A DNA stretch of 64,000 nucleotides, taken from assembly GCF_001610875.1 (NCBI RefSeq), contig NZ_CP011272.1, forward strand, positions 4,693,988-4,757,987, read 5' to 3'. Source of the DNA: Pirellula sp. SH-Sr6A. Lineage in GTDB: Bacteria; Planctomycetota; Planctomycetia; Pirellulales; Pirellulaceae. A model generated the notes under the pieces. It did no database searches and was not told the DNA's origin. It saw only the letters and a program-made list of their open reading frames with translations. This document shows positions 63,240 to 64,000 of the stretch, piece after piece; position 1 is the stretch's first letter, and every line of letters starts with the position of its first letter. The position numbers were made by a program, and so were the translations under genes.

Positions 63240-64000
63240 ATGATGAGAGTTGCTGTATTGTTACCAAATTGGGTAGGGGACACCTGCATGGCAACGCCGA
63301 CGCTACGTGCGATCGCGCAGTTGCCATCCGTGGAGGAATTGGTTTTGGTAGGAAAGCCCGGACCACTTTCAGTTCTAGAAGGGCTCCCATTTGCCCAACA
63401 CCAAATCGCCTACAAACCTAGATCTCGCTCCCCCGAATTGCTGTCGCGGCGGGGGGTTGCTGCAGAGCTGCGTCGGCGCCATCTCGACGCCATCGTGCTG
63501 CTGCCTAACTCCTTGTCGACCGGATTGATAGCATGGCTTTCCCGTATTCCCAGACGCATCGGCTATGTCAAGAACGGCCGCGGCCTTCTCCTGACGGACG
63601 CCATCGCGATTCGCACCACCTTGGAACGCCCCAATGCCGATGGATCTTTGACGTCCCGAACCAGCATCAACTGGTCACGGCAGCCCGCCATCGATTACTA
63701 CCTTCACCTAGCAGAACAATTAGGGGCTTCCTCCTCGGATCGCCGGATGGAATTAGCGGTGCGAGAAACTGATCGCGTCGAAGCGGAAAGATTGTTGGAT
63801 CGAGTGGGATTCGATCGAACTCGCAAATTGATCCTCATCAACAACGCCTCGGGGAGTTCACCCGCGCGACTTTGGCCCCAAGAATACGCAGTGCAGCTCG
63901 CAAAACGTCTGGCGGAGTCGGGGCATCAAGTCCTCTTTCACGCAGGTCCTGCCGATCGCCAGGTCTCGCTGGCGTATGCGACTGCCGCGAATCATTCCGC
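63240..64000 (+). CDS. Glycosyltransferase family 9 (heptosyltransferase-like), truncated by the window
   Basis: Two tandem ATGs start the frame 45 bp after the NosR-like gene; 253 residues are visible and the frame is still open at the window end. RVAVLLPNWVGDTCMATPTLRAI is the GT9 opening, seen here as PNWVGDTCMATPTLRA; ARLWPQEYAVQLAKRL near 215 is the second-domain signature. GT9 enzymes transfer heptose or other sugars onto LPS core. The gene may belong to a new operon, as LPS synthesis is unrelated to the flavoproteins upstream. Confidence 0.85.
   Translation, partial: MMRVAVLLPNWVGDTCMATPTLRAIAQLPSVEELVLVGKPGPLSVLEGLPFAQHQIAYKPRSRSPELLSRRGVAAELRRRHLDAIVLLPNSLSTGLIAWLSRIPRRIGYVKNGRGLLLTDAIAIRTTLERPNADGSLTSRTSINWSRQPAIDYYLHLAEQLGASSSDRRMELAVRETDRVEAERLLDRVGFDRTRKLILINNASGSSPARLWPQEYAVQLAKRLAESGHQVLFHAGPADRQVSLAYATAANHS

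Overview
The window looks like a chromosomal segment of a planctomycete, probably of the Pirellulales/Rhodopirellula type. That assignment is inferred from family content: DUF1501 with DUF1549/DUF1553 proteins, two very large PVC-type heme-binding CxxCH proteins, a secreted sulfatase, a Tat-exported Gfo/Idh/MocA oxidoreductase, a PEP-CTERM protein, a DUF1559 remnant and a DUF116-polyprenyl synthetase fusion. Genes are moderately dense and many products carry signal peptides, Tat signals or lipoboxes.

Layout. 1-3.7 kb: the 3' part of a squalene/hopene-type cyclase gene, a DUF116-polyprenyl diphosphate synthase gene and a chorismate-lyase-like gene overlap end to start on the + strand and look like one terpenoid or aromatic-prenoid operon. 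3.8-5.8 kb: a secreted glycosidase-like gene converges on a PEP-CTERM gene. 6.2-7.4 kb: repeat array 1. 7.4-16.7 kb: a Gly-rich exported protein, a PepSY membrane protein, an XRE-NTF2 fusion, a sialate-esterase/NHL protein, a sulfatase and a DUF885 protein. 16.7-18.25 kb: repeat array 2, built from the same two unit types as array 1 and in the same orientation. 18.3-24.5 kb (minus strand): the translation cluster tRNA-Thr(TGT), tRNA-Tyr, tRNA-Gly, tRNA-Thr(GGT), tuf, tRNA-Trp, secE, nusG, rplK, rplA, rplJ, rplL. It ends at a strong terminator, with no rpoB behind rplL. 24.6-35.4 kb: folE, a MazG-like protein, small and TPR lipoproteins, a TPR protein with a degenerate CHAT-like end, a Gfo/Idh/MocA oxidoreductase with an MFS transporter, and a conserved unknown gene. 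35.7-43.3 kb: glnS, a PVC-type cytochrome protein, a Dabb protein, fliW, prfB with a programmed +1 frameshift, and an unknown gene one base behind prfB. 43.3-52.5 kb (minus): M14 peptidase, PPC-like protein, DUF1549/1553 protein, DUF1501 protein, an extended folK and a membrane protein. 52.7-64 kb (+): a second PVC-type cytochrome protein, a lipid kinase, a DUF1559 remnant, then a run of metal-site lipoprotein, lipoprotein ApbE, secreted FAD oxidoreductase and NosR-like flavoprotein, and finally a truncated family 9 glycosyltransferase.

How genes work together. The ApbE protein is the expected flavin transferase for the two SGAT-like FMN sites of the NosR-like protein four kilobases downstream. 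With the cysteine-rich lipoprotein the set resembles the accessory part of a nos operon (NosL/NosX/NosR), but no nosZ is visible and a CBM-flanked FAD oxidoreductase sits in its place. The first operon pairs a probable 4-hydroxybenzoate source with a polyprenyl diphosphate source and a class II terpene cyclase. The two repeat arrays are the most striking non-coding structure: tandem A units (about 161-180 bp) and B units (about 360 bp) rich in perfect hairpins, some with mutually complementary loops, flanking a 9.3-kb gene block as direct repeats. All functional assignments come from reading motifs by eye; no database search was run.
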